NCBI GenBank assembly: GCA_029834535.1
Contig: JAQMWT010000009.1
Span: 466,232 to 530,231, forward strand
From: Chrysophaeum taylorii
Lineage: Eukaryota > Sar > Pelagophyceae > Pelagomonadales > Pelagomonadaceae
Direction of reading: 5' to 3'
DNA length: 64,000 nucleotides
Made by a program: the position numbers and the translations under genes. Shown here one piece after another: positions 49,500 through 58,199 of the stretch (the first letter of the stretch is position 1; each line of letters starts with the position of its first letter). A model generated the notes under the pieces. That model ran no database searches. It was not told where the DNA came from and saw only the letters and a program-made list of their open reading frames with translations.

Positions 49500-50185
49500 T
49501 CGGAAGGGGTGTCTTGGGCGGTCCGTGAAGATTCGAATGGGGCTCGGCGGACCCAGGAACGTGGTGATCTCGTGTTTTCCGTCCAGGGCGGCGATTTTGC
49601 GACTTTGGGAGGTTTATCGCAGACACAACTCCTCCATACCAGCCGATTTCGAAGCGGATTCGGGTGTGCGGGACAGCCAACGTGCCCTCCCGATCACCCT
49701 CGATAAAGTCGATCATAAATCGCGTTAGATGTGTATTAAAGTCGTGATATGGTCCTGTTTCCACCTCGTCGAGGCGAGTAAGCTTACTTTGCGGGATAGA
49801 GCGATGCGTGTGGTGCTCCCGGCGGAGTTTCTGGGTCTGCTTGGCGGCCTCGATGGCGGTGTTGCCCATTTCGGCGCCACCTTGGTTTTCGCTGGCGTAC
49901 GCGAGCTCGTACTCGCGCGCCTTCCGCGAGTAGCGCACGAGGCGAGCGACAGGCAGGTTGGCAGCATCAATGGACTCGAAGGTGAGGGTTAGTTGGTTGG
50001 CAGTCATCTGCGCCGCAGTGCCGACGTTGTTCCGACGGTAGTACTGCTTGGACTTGCCCCACCCGTACTCGACACTGTTGCCTGCGAGCTCGGGATGGCA
50101 CTTCGGGGGAGGTGGCCGCGGTCCTCGGCGAGCTGTTGGAGGAGGTTCTTTTATCCTTGAAGTCGGTGCACTTCGCCAAGATCCG
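49500..50185 (-). pseudogene. Decayed DDE transposase, copy 2
   Basis: On the minus strand, a broken stretch with NLLQQLAEDRGHLP is followed by a frame reading KCHPELAGNSVEYGWGKSKQ then YYRRNN. This is the PKFHCELN-x-IE-x-x-W-x-x-K catalytic Glu region of a DDE transposase. The frame continues through FESIDAANLPVARLVRYSRK, which aligns with IDPKNLPPLRLTRFSRVARR in copy 1 at 35.6 kb. The catalytic E of this copy is retained, but a frameshift separates it from the upstream block. Confidence 0.6.
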
Positions 50186-50223
50186 TCGTGATTCTGCTTG
50201 GACTGGTGCGGTCGAGCGAACTG

Positions 50224-50643
50224 CTAGCTACTAGAGCTGCGGCGAGGCCCGGTGGGAGCTCCGAGTGAAACCGCCGCGGTCGCGCGCGCCGTCTTCGCTG
50301 GCGAACCGGCACCGGGGCCCGCCTCGGCCTCTTTCGTTTTCTTCTTGCGACCGGCAGCATTGGCCTTGAGCTCACGTGTGAGGCGATGCTTGTTGACGAG
50401 CAGGACGGCTTCCGCGACAGTGTCGTAGACACCTACCTTGACGATATCGGTCCTTCCTCGCTCCAGCCCTCGCTTGTGGTAGTCAAAGCACACAAAGTAC
50501 TTCCTCGCGTGCTTGTGCGACTTCGAGTACTGCCCCACGCCCTGCCGGGAGTGGGTCAAAAGAGTCCTCCCGTGCCTTTGGAGGCCAGAGCACACTTCTG
50601 GTGTACTCCGTCTCTTTACCTCCGACTGCAGATATGATGACAA
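50224..50643 (-). CDS. Small ORF with AP2-like segment, upstream of the dead transposase
   Basis: 139 codons. The middle (KYFVCFDYHKRGLERGRTDI, then VKVGVYDTVAEAVLLVNKHR) has the strand-strand-strand-helix pattern of an AP2/ERF-like DNA-binding domain (VGVYDTVAEAV resembles the typical G-x-F/Y-D-T-x-x-x-A). A basic, Ala-rich tail follows. It lies on the same strand and just 5' of the transposase relic, so it may belong to that element or be an unrelated fragment. Low confidence that it is expressed. Confidence 0.3.
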   Translation of the reverse strand: MSSYLQSEVKRRSTPEVCSGLQRHGRTLLTHSRQGVGQYSKSHKHARKYFVCFDYHKRGLERGRTDIVKVGVYDTVAEAVLLVNKHRLTRELKANAAGRKKKTKEAEAGPGAGSPAKTARATAAVSLGAPTGPRRSSSS

Positions 50644-50803
50644 AAGCCACCAGGCTGCGTGGATGCATCGACACTGTCTGGACGCGCTCGGACTGCGCGT
50701 CAGGCGTCAGACACACCGCAACGCTTCTGCATTTCCGTGAAATGAGGTAGAATCGGTCCGTTGCGCGTTCTTTTGAGTACGTGCGCCCAAAATGGACAAA
50801 AAC

Positions 50804-50869
50804 AGAAGGTGAGGGTAGGAATGCCGGTCCTGGTGTGTGCGAGTGCCCGGGGCTATATATACCCCTGTG
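50804..50869 (+). repeat. ~65-bp TATA-containing repeat, copy A
   Basis: GAAGGTGAGGGTAGGAATGC continuing through GAGTGCCCGGGGCTATATAT and ACCCCTGTG. Nearly identical to 51171-51235, and to 51321-51374 in inverse orientation, with a shorter version at 61977-62030. Confidence 0.85.
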
Positions 50870-51170
50870 CTTCCCCATCATAGTGAAACGTGAACACCTG
50901 GGGCGAGTCAAGCATGTATGCGAGACGGTGGGGACCCAGCAGACGACGACGCCATCTGCTTAAGATGAACATCTGCGTCGGAGATGTACACCCGGTCCTG
51001 GTAAGTGAAAGCGCCCAGATGAGGGGGGTCTAGTGTTTGTGCTAGACGATGGGACTCCAGCAGTTGGCGACGGCAACTGCTTCGTAGACACTCACACACT
51101 CCTTGCGGCGCAGCGGTGAGGCGGATTCGAACGCGCGATCCACCTCGAGCGCTTTAAGGGCCCATAACCA

Positions 51171-51374
51171 GAAGGTGAGGGTAGGAATGCCGGTCCTGGT
51201 GTGTGCGAGTGCCCGGGGCTATATATACCCCTGTGAAAAAAGCTTCCCGCAACTGAAGATATCATCATCCCACATGATCTGACGAAGCAAGCCCCCCCCA
51301 AAGTCGACTAAGGGCTATCTCACAGGGGTATATATAGCCCCGGGCACTCGCACACACCAGGACCGGCATTCCTA
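51171..51374. repeat. Fold-back pair: TATA-containing repeat copies B and C, inverted
   Basis: Copy B (51171-51235) and inverted copy C (51321-51374) are separated by ~85 bp, giving a structure like a small MITE or fold-back element. Each arm includes the imperfect palindrome GGGGCTATATATACCCC. Just upstream, 51141-51170 (CACCTCGAGCGCTTTAAGGG onward) matches 61950-61976 beyond the retrotransposon. Confidence 0.75.
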
Positions 51375-51454
51375 GTAGTAAAAAAATCCTACCCGCACCT
51401 TTTGCCACTGGGTCGGATAAGAAAACGAGACTAGCCCGCGCCGCAACGACGGGT

Positions 51455-51459
51455 CCTAC
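51455..51459. repeat. Target-site duplication, left (CCTAC)
   Basis: CCTAC immediately before the left LTR, repeated directly after the right LTR at 61680-61684. Five bases is the usual size for Ty3/gypsy integration. Confidence 0.85.
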
Positions 51460-51796
51460 TGTGGCGTAAGGAGAATTTTAGGGGCTACCTGGCGTGCCTT
51501 CGAATCCTGGCTCGCCGATCGCGTCCGTGCCTTTGGAGGGATCACTGGACGAGGATGGCCGTTCTCCCGCCACGCGACCACAAACAACTCCTGCGCCTGG
51601 TCCTCTCAACTTGAGGATCGGCTGTTGCTTTATGATCAAGGATAATCGAAAATCAGAAATCAGGGTGACACGTGTCACGGAAAAGGAAGATGATGTCATA
51701 GAAAACTCTGACATCATCGGAACGGAGTAGGGTGCCCCTGATAAGGGGGGGCCCTAGAAGAGGGGTAAGCCTTAGGAGGCGGGATTTGCCGCCACA
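51460..51796 (-). repeat. 3' LTR (337 bp)
   Basis: Ends are the short inverted repeat TGTGGCG / CGCCACA. On the element strand a G-rich stretch (ACCAGGGGAGTCC) lies directly before it and may act as a weak polypurine tract. It is 14 bp longer than the other LTR; almost all differences are bases missing from the right copy. Confidence 0.9.
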
Positions 51797-51836
51797 GGAC
51801 TCCCCTGGTAAGAATTCGAGCTGCCCCAGCGAGGTG

Positions 51837-52973
51837 CTAGCGCGAGGAGCGCGGCTTTGCCTTACGAGCATCTCGTGAACGAATCTTCTGGTAAACGCGG
51901 GTGATGATCGGTTCAGGAACTCGACCACTGCGTAAAGTAAACTTGGGGACCAACACGTCAATCTCGTGCGGAGCGAAATCCGTGACACAAGGAGTTGTGT
52001 TGGAGGAAATTCGGGACTTGTCGGTGAAGCTTCGACCTTCAACGTCCTTGAATTCGGGCTTGAGCTTGCGGTGCGAAAGGTGAGAGGTCGGCTTGAAATA
52101 AGCGACATCATCGTTCGGACCCAAATCGGAATAGAAATGTAGAGCGACACGATCATTTTGGTAATCGTAAGGCTCGTAAACTTCGGCAACATAAATCTTC
52201 TTGCGCCAATCAGAGCGCTTCCGGTCAGGAATCCGGAAAACAACAAACTTACCGTGCTGATAATCATCACGGAAGGTTTCTTCGGGTTTGCGGATGGTTT
52301 GATCAACGATCGGAGGTACCATCACCGGCGTGATCTGACTTACATGAACACGCCGCTCTTCGGGCGGAGAGTCGAGAGACTCAATCCTATAGGTGACCGG
52401 GGAGAGGCGTTCCTTGATAATAAACGGCCCTCGCCATTCCGGTCGAAGTTTGTTCTGAAGAAAAGGGATGTAGAGCAAAACGTGCGATCCTTCCTTGTAT
52501 TCAACATCAACATGATCAGCATTGTAAGCCAATCGCTGTTTCTTCAAAGCTTTATCACGAGCCTCGCGGACGATCTTTGTATAATATTTCAATCGTTCGC
52601 GAGTCTCGGCGACTGCATCAGAGCGAGTCTTCGGCAACAATCGTGTATCAAAATCCATGAGCGTGTAGTCAGTCGGCAGCATCGGCTGACGGTTCAGGCG
52701 CAGCATAAAGGGAGAAATCTGCGTGCCTGGAATAAACTTGCGGTTGTAGCAAAACGCAATATAATGAGCAAAGTCAGGCCAATCCGTGATGTTCCGGCCT
52801 TGAAGGCAAGCTCGGAGGAAGGCCTTGATAAATCGGTTGACACGCTCAGCCGGGTTCGACTGGGCATGATAAGGAATCGTAGTTTGGTATCGGGTGTTAA
52901 AGAGATGGCAAAACTCGCGCATCAACTTGTTCACGAACTCTTTACCGTTGTCGGTATGAATCATCTGGGGCAA
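51837..52973 (-). pseudogene. Integrase C-terminal part, after an in-frame TAG
   Basis: In the same frame as the main Pol ORF, separated only by the TAG at 52974-52976. It starts LPQMIHTDNGKEFVNKLMRE with the second integrase catalytic Asp, then PYHAQSNPAERVNRFIKAFL with the catalytic Glu. A GPX-type C-terminal section follows (GSHVLLYIPFLQNKLRPEWR, GPFIIKERLSPVTYRIES). The tail of ~150 residues (RIPDRKRSDWRKKIYVAEVY ...) has no obvious chromodomain. Ends 40 bp before the 3' LTR. Confidence 0.85.
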
Positions 52974-55900
52974 CTAGCCCTTGAGGAGGATGTTAATGAC
53001 AAAAGACTCGAGGACAGACTCAGCAGTCTTATCGTTCAAAACATCCAGAATCAAGAAATGCGAGAACGGATCAAAAAATACTAGGAGATACGTCTCGGGA
53101 CCAGCGCTGGGCAAGGGCCCAAATAAATCCAAGCAAAGAACAGCACCATCAGCGTCGTATACGGGCTGCTGCAAGAGTCCAGCTCGTTTCGGCTCCGGTG
53201 TACGAGCTTTCTGACAAACTAAGCATTCAGCAATGAAGACTCCAACTTCGTTTGACATGTGAGGCCACCAAAATCGTTCTTGGATAGCCTGGACGGTACT
53301 GTGACGTCCCATATGACCACCGTTAACCGGAGTGTCATGATAGAGTCGAATAATGCGTTTTCGCAACGTAGCAGGTGCAACAATCATCGGGTGCGAATCA
53401 GCAGAAATGCGGTAAAGAACATCTTTAACGACTTCGAATCGTTCGTTCGCTCGGGAAAGTCGCGGCGCCTGACCTTGGGCCATTCGGTGGCGAATATCCT
53501 CGCACGTAGCATCAGATTCTTGCTCACGTGCGATCTCAGCGAGCGTCATATTATCGGGTATCTTATCGATATAATCTTTGTAAGCGGCTGCGTCCTTGAA
53601 GATCTGTGGCTCATCACGCGCACGGTTCTTCCGACGTTGTCTCGTAGCGTGAGACGTAGCCAATTTCATCGGATCCTTTTCAGGGTCTTCGTCTTCGTCT
53701 TCCGGCAGTTCGGTCGTAATAAACGACATTATGAAGTGGCAGCCAGAGACGGGAACTCCTCGGTCATCAACAGGTCGGGGAAGCTCTTGGAACACTAAAT
53801 ACGCGTGGTTCAAAGGTTCTCCAAACTCGTCAGTCTCGATGACATGATCAATCGGGTTGCGGGAGAGACAGTCAGGGATACTCATTCCCGGTGACTTTCC
53901 CGGCTTGTAACCAAGTTCAGGGTCAAAATTGGCGAGGCGCATCGCCCAACGAGCAAGCTGCCCAGACGAGTGCGTCGCCTTACGTAAAAACGTCAAATTT
54001 CGGTGATCGGTCTCCAAAACAGTACGGTGCCCTTCGATGTAGGCTCGAAAGTGCTCTAGAGAAAGTATAACTGCCAGCAGCTCTAGCCGACGGGGCTCAT
54101 AATTCCGCATCTCCTTCGGCACAGCTCGGCTCCAGTATTCAATTACTCGTTCTTCTCGAGTCACCCTTCCGGCATCGTCCTTGACTTCGACAATCTGGAA
54201 GAGATATGCTCCAAGTCCATCCTTGGAAGCATCGGATCGGATCTGAAAAGGCAGATCATAATCGGCGTGGTAGACTCCACGGGAATCAACCAAAGCTTCA
54301 ATAATCGTATCCCAAGCTTTCTGACACTCGGGCGTCCACTCGAACTTTACACTTTCGAGGCATAATCGTCTCAACGGTTCCACAATCTTCGAGTAGCCCT
54401 TCACATATCGCCGGCAATAATTACTCATGCCGATGAAAGAGCGTATCTGGGTCTTCGGGGAAGTATTCGGTAAAGTACCTGGAATCGGCATCTTCTGCAG
54501 TGCTTCCAGCGTCTTCGGATTCGGCTTCAAGCCTTCAGGGGTAGAAATGTGTCCCAGAAATTCTATATTATCCTTGAGAAGGTGGAACTTCGCGGTTCGA
54601 CCGCTGTACCCTCTCTGTGCCAAATGACACATCACTTCGATCAAAACTTGTAAATGTCGATGAAGATTGTCGGATCCCATCATAATATCGTCAACAAACG
54701 CAACCAAGTCTTGATACATCCATTTCGAAAGGTCGCTCGCCATTTGCTTGCAGAAAAGAGCTCCGGCCGTCTTCACACCTAGAGGTAATCGCAAGAAACT
54801 ATGAGCGCCAAGTGGGCTAACCATCGTGACAGCGTCTTGCGCTGCCGGATCCAGACGAAGGTTGTGGTATCCCCATCTAATATCAATGCATGTCCGCCAT
54901 CGTCTCATCGCGAGAAAGGCTAAAGCATCATCTTGTCGAATGTTTGGCCAACTGTCATTGACCAATTGATCGTTGAGCTGACGTAAGTCAACTGCAGCAC
55001 GGAACGCGTTTGACGTTCCAATCTCAGCTCCTTTCTTCGGAAGCATCAACACGGGAAAGCCCCAAGGTGAGTTGGCCGGACGAATGACTCCATCCCGGCA
55101 CCACTCGCTGATCTGCTTGCGGAGACACTCGAGTTTCGCAGGCGTCAATCGGTAGGGCGTCATCTTTATCGGTCGCGGATTCGCGTCTTTGAATCGTAGA
55201 GACACAGGAGGCGAGTCCACAGGTCTCATAATCGGGTCGAAAAAGGCCCAAGAATATTGCACACAGTGACGGAGCATCAGTTTCGCCTCGTCATCTAAGT
55301 GCGGATTGTCAGGAATTCCCAGCTCCTGCACAACCTTGTCAACTTCTTCCTTCGTAGGAATTTTAACTTTCATTGCTTCGTTGTCCTTGACATGCTCAGG
55401 AGTCTGCGGCAGTGGTGCACCCTCGGCATCGCGCGGCGCATCTTTCCATGGCACATCGAACTTTTTCTTATATTTTAGTTTCACTTCCGGGTGGCTTTTG
55501 TTGATCCTCTCGCCTTTGACACGAACACTCGGTTCACTCTTAATCTTCGGTTCCCGATCTCGCTCAGGATCTGGTGGAACGTCTAAATTTGGTTGTCGGG
55601 GGGGGGTAGCAGAAGAAGCATGAGACGTCCCCGGCTCATCTGTTGCAGGCGGAATCAACGGTACATCTGGAGGTTTCCATTTGGTGCGATCTTGGAGATC
55701 ATCAGTCGACACCCATCTTACGACACGTGTGCGCGTGTTTAACAGCGGAACTTGTACGTGACGAAGGGTGGTTTCATCAATTTGTAAATAATAATCAAAC
55801 GGTCGGTCTGCAGGACTCAACGCTGACGGCAAAGCTTCGCCGCTCAGGCGAAATTCCTTGGTCACAGAATTGTGCAGATCGAGCATTAATAAGGCCATCG

Positions 55901-56729
55901 TGTCAGGTGGCACGACGGACGCCAAGTGTTTCAACGAGGTCGTCCTGGAGAGGCCGGCCCAATCAAAATCAGGGGGCATCGTCAGCAACTCCGAAGTCAT
56001 TTCCAAATTCAGAGATCTGTAATCGGAACGGTGCGGTCCTACGCGAAGCGGGACACGCGTAACAGTATAAGCTGCGTCTGTCGCGGCTCGTGATGATCCT
56101 AAATTGTTCATCTGAAGTAAATGTCGTTCGTCGGCGTAGCCAAGTGCTGCGGCGAACTTTTGCTGCATATTCTTGCAAGTCTTTGGAACTGCGCGCAAAT
56201 GGAGCGGATGGCTGGAAACCAACAATCGCACGCGACAGCTCATCAAACTGGGAGTTATGTCGTAAAAATTGACGACGTATACGTACGGGTGCAAACGTGC
56301 AACGTAAGAAATAATCGAATCGAAGCCTCCTGCTCTATCAACCACATGAAGAAACCAGCCATCTTGCATAATTTCATCGTCCAGTGGGTAGCGGTAACTC
56401 CTTTCCAACATCTGGAGGTCAAGTTGCACAGAGCGGAGTGTACGCAGGGTGGCGACGCGACACACATCGACGACGACCATTCCGCGTAGGGTAAATAAGA
56501 TTCGATCAACCGTAAGGTTGTAACATAGCGACCACACAATGTGTGCTGCACCACAGGAATATTCGGAAAGTTCTTGTGGTGGATCTGGTTGGCGGTGTCC
56601 GACGCATCGAGTGCTAGCACGACTCGAAACGACGTCCCACACGTTTTGTTGGCTCGTTGGAGACCCAAAGTACTGCCTCCGGCTCCACTGAACAGCATCA
56701 CCACCTTGCGATAAGTGATTGGAAGCCAT
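52974..56729 (-). CDS. pol: Pol: C5-methyltransferase C-terminal half, reverse transcriptase, RNase H, integrase N-terminus
   Basis: An open frame of 1251 codons. The first ~100 residues are out of the methyltransferase frame. From about residue 105 the frame carries methyltransferase motif VIII (VNFYDITPSLMSCRVRLLVS) and motifs IX-X (LNLEMTSELLTMPPDFDW then ASVVPPDTMALL, to ~285). A charged linker follows, then RT (~500-760: DGVIRPANSPWGFPVLMLPK, AVDLRQLND, catalytic FVDD at ~680). RNase H is at ~830-960 (SDASKDGLGAYLF, the E in RLELLAVILSLEHF, TDHRNL), then integrase HHCC (HDTPVNGGHMGRH ... CLVCQKAR) and the first catalytic Asp (LCLDLFGPLP). It ends at TAG within the integrase core. Confidence 0.9.
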   Translation of the reverse strand: MASNHLSQGGDAVQWSRRQYFGSPTSQQNVWDVVSSRASTRCVGHRQPDPPQELSEYSCGAAHIVWSLCYNLTVDRILFTLRGMVVVDVCRVATLRTLRSVQLDLQMLERSYRYPLDDEIMQDGWFLHVVDRAGGFDSIISYVARLHPYVYVVNFYDITPSLMSCRVRLLVSSHPLHLRAVPKTCKNMQQKFAAALGYADERHLLQMNNLGSSRAATDAAYTVTRVPLRVGPHRSDYRSLNLEMTSELLTMPPDFDWAGLSRTTSLKHLASVVPPDTMALLMLDLHNSVTKEFRLSGEALPSALSPADRPFDYYLQIDETTLRHVQVPLLNTRTRVVRWVSTDDLQDRTKWKPPDVPLIPPATDEPGTSHASSATPPRQPNLDVPPDPERDREPKIKSEPSVRVKGERINKSHPEVKLKYKKKFDVPWKDAPRDAEGAPLPQTPEHVKDNEAMKVKIPTKEEVDKVVQELGIPDNPHLDDEAKLMLRHCVQYSWAFFDPIMRPVDSPPVSLRFKDANPRPIKMTPYRLTPAKLECLRKQISEWCRDGVIRPANSPWGFPVLMLPKKGAEIGTSNAFRAAVDLRQLNDQLVNDSWPNIRQDDALAFLAMRRWRTCIDIRWGYHNLRLDPAAQDAVTMVSPLGAHSFLRLPLGVKTAGALFCKQMASDLSKWMYQDLVAFVDDIMMGSDNLHRHLQVLIEVMCHLAQRGYSGRTAKFHLLKDNIEFLGHISTPEGLKPNPKTLEALQKMPIPGTLPNTSPKTQIRSFIGMSNYCRRYVKGYSKIVEPLRRLCLESVKFEWTPECQKAWDTIIEALVDSRGVYHADYDLPFQIRSDASKDGLGAYLFQIVEVKDDAGRVTREERVIEYWSRAVPKEMRNYEPRRLELLAVILSLEHFRAYIEGHRTVLETDHRNLTFLRKATHSSGQLARWAMRLANFDPELGYKPGKSPGMSIPDCLSRNPIDHVIETDEFGEPLNHAYLVFQELPRPVDDRGVPVSGCHFIMSFITTELPEDEDEDPEKDPMKLATSHATRQRRKNRARDEPQIFKDAAAYKDYIDKIPDNMTLAEIAREQESDATCEDIRHRMAQGQAPRLSRANERFEVVKDVLYRISADSHPMIVAPATLRKRIIRLYHDTPVNGGHMGRHSTVQAIQERFWWPHMSNEVGVFIAECLVCQKARTPEPKRAGLLQQPVYDADGAVLCLDLFGPLPSAGPETYLLVFFDPFSHFLILDVLNDKTAESVLESFVINILLKG

Positions 56730-56800
56730 TGAACCTTTTCACATCGGCGGCGGATCTCCGCTTCAGTGATCTCGCGGCATTTCTTTTCATCTTCCGTCAT
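55880..56800 (-). CDS. C5-cytosine DNA methyltransferase domain inside Pol
   Basis: Spread over two frames. The ORF 56800-56255 starts ATG (overlapping the preceding stop as ATGA) and holds motif I (VVMLFSGAGGSTLGL, 56672-56692 for the FSGAGGS core). It also holds motif II (VVLALDASDTANQIHHKNFP) and motif IV with the catalytic Cys (VASPPCVHS, Cys codon 56444-56446). After motif IV the homology passes by a -1 shift into the Pol frame: a degenerate motif VI region (GWFLHVVDRAGG), motif VIII, a variable ~100-residue target-recognition-like stretch, then motifs IX and X. That is a complete DNMT core of about 290-300 residues lacking regulatory domains. It could methylate element cDNA or host chromatin; this is inference. 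Confidence 0.8.
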
Positions 56801-57132
56801 AGCGGCGTGTCGTAGCGTCCTTCTGCACCGTGCTCAGCAGCATCGCGGGGGGGAGATTCGTCGCATCGCGTCAAGTGACTAGCGACAGAAACGGTGAAAG
56901 AAAGGTTCCCCTTGTCGTATCCTTCTTCACATTCTTTCGTAAGTTCGTTGATCGTAGAGACGTTCAACTCATCTTCGTACCTAACGATATCACCAATCGC
57001 AAGGACTTCGCCTTGAGTGACGACCGTCGGCACTTCTCCGTGGCAGCAACCGCCACCCGAGCAGCGGACCGGTCGCGCTCTTCGCAAGAAGAACACATTC
57101 CTTCGACACTCCCAACTGCTCGTTCTCAGCAA
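56797..57132 (-). pseudogene. Pol segment between protease and methyltransferase, shifted frame
   Basis: The frame carries VVTQGEVLAIGDIVRYEDEL, ELTKECEEGYDKGNLSFTVS and ends CTATGA, whose TGA overlaps the ATG of the methyltransferase frame. It continues the protein that ends at 56990 in another frame, implying a frameshift near 57040. No enzymatic motif. Confidence 0.5.
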
Positions 57133-58198
57133 ACGTAGCGACGAAAACCTGTCCCATTTCCATAGGTTTCGACAAAATAACCGGTAGATTGTAAGTTCGA
57201 CCGGGCTCGATTTGAAGCGTGCGCGCAGCGTAAGCCACTACTCCTCGCGCGTCTTCTCCCGGAGCTGGGGAGAATTTGGTCGTAGCATGTCCCCGCGTAG
57301 CCAAGGCTACCTTACGTTCCGGCGGCGGGCTTCGGAGATCTTTAATCGTGCTCAAACGAGCGTAAACTCGAGTCTTGACCAGGTCGAGACTCTGCCGAAA
57401 GGCATCGTGTTGATGATTGTAAATCGGTACGGTTATCGGATTTCGATCGTAAATAGACCGAAAGGTCACGATTGGTGCATCGACTCGTTCATCCTTAACT
57501 TTAATCTTCTTGCGCCCGTAGACGACTTGGGTTCGACAAAAACAGATCCGATCATGGGGAAAATCCACGATGGCTCCTAAAACTCGTATATCGCGCCCTC
57601 CCAACAGGAACAGATAATTCGTATCGGCTACAATAGCAACAATGGGGGCAGCGAAGTCGTCGGCGGCGAAAGCGACCCGAAGGGCGATCCAACGATGGAT
57701 CGTCGTCGTATTCAACCCTGATCCGTACAGCTTGCGCTTAATCGGAAGTTCGCCTTCATCGAAAATCAACTGATCTTTGGTCAACTTTTGACCATTTCTC
57801 GGCAAATATAAGAAACATCTGCCATTCCATCGACACCAATGGTCGTCGAGAATTTCGGTCCGTCACGATTCCTGTAGATGTGACAGGCTAATAAACGTTA
57901 AAGTACCCGTATCTAAACAACTGAGGGTAATCAAATCATCTTCGATCGTCTTGCCATCTCGCGGCGTCAACGAAGTGTGAGCACATCGGGCTCTGAATCG
58001 CTCATCTCCGGGGTTGGGCATCGATACCGCGGCTTGAGCTTTCGTATTATCTGTTGTTGGCGTCTTCGCCATAATGCTCGCGGCAGCCTCTTTATCTGGC
58101 GGCTTCCGCTCTTCCTCCAAGACAATCTCGAGGAATAAACGCGGTAGGGGATCCTGGTCTTCGTAATCCTGGAAGCAAACAACCCTCCCATAAATCAT
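56990..58198 (-). pseudogene. Retropepsin-type protease region with in-frame TGA
   Basis: One frame interrupted by TGA at 57863-57865. Upstream of the stop is the catalytic motif LSCLDTGTLTFISLSHLQES (LDTGT). Downstream, PIVAIVADTNYLFLLGGRDI then VLGAIVDFPHDRICFC matches the second half of a gypsy protease (Y-x-x-L-L-G-R-D, IDF). The stop separates the two halves of one domain, so it is a nonsense mutation and not a gag/pol boundary. Probable C-to-T change of CGA. Confidence 0.7.
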
Positions 58199-58199
58199 T

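Noticed and set aside
56797-57865. In-frame TGA as a gag/pol readthrough site
   Set aside because: The stop lies between the two halves of a single protease domain, so a recoding boundary there is unlikely.
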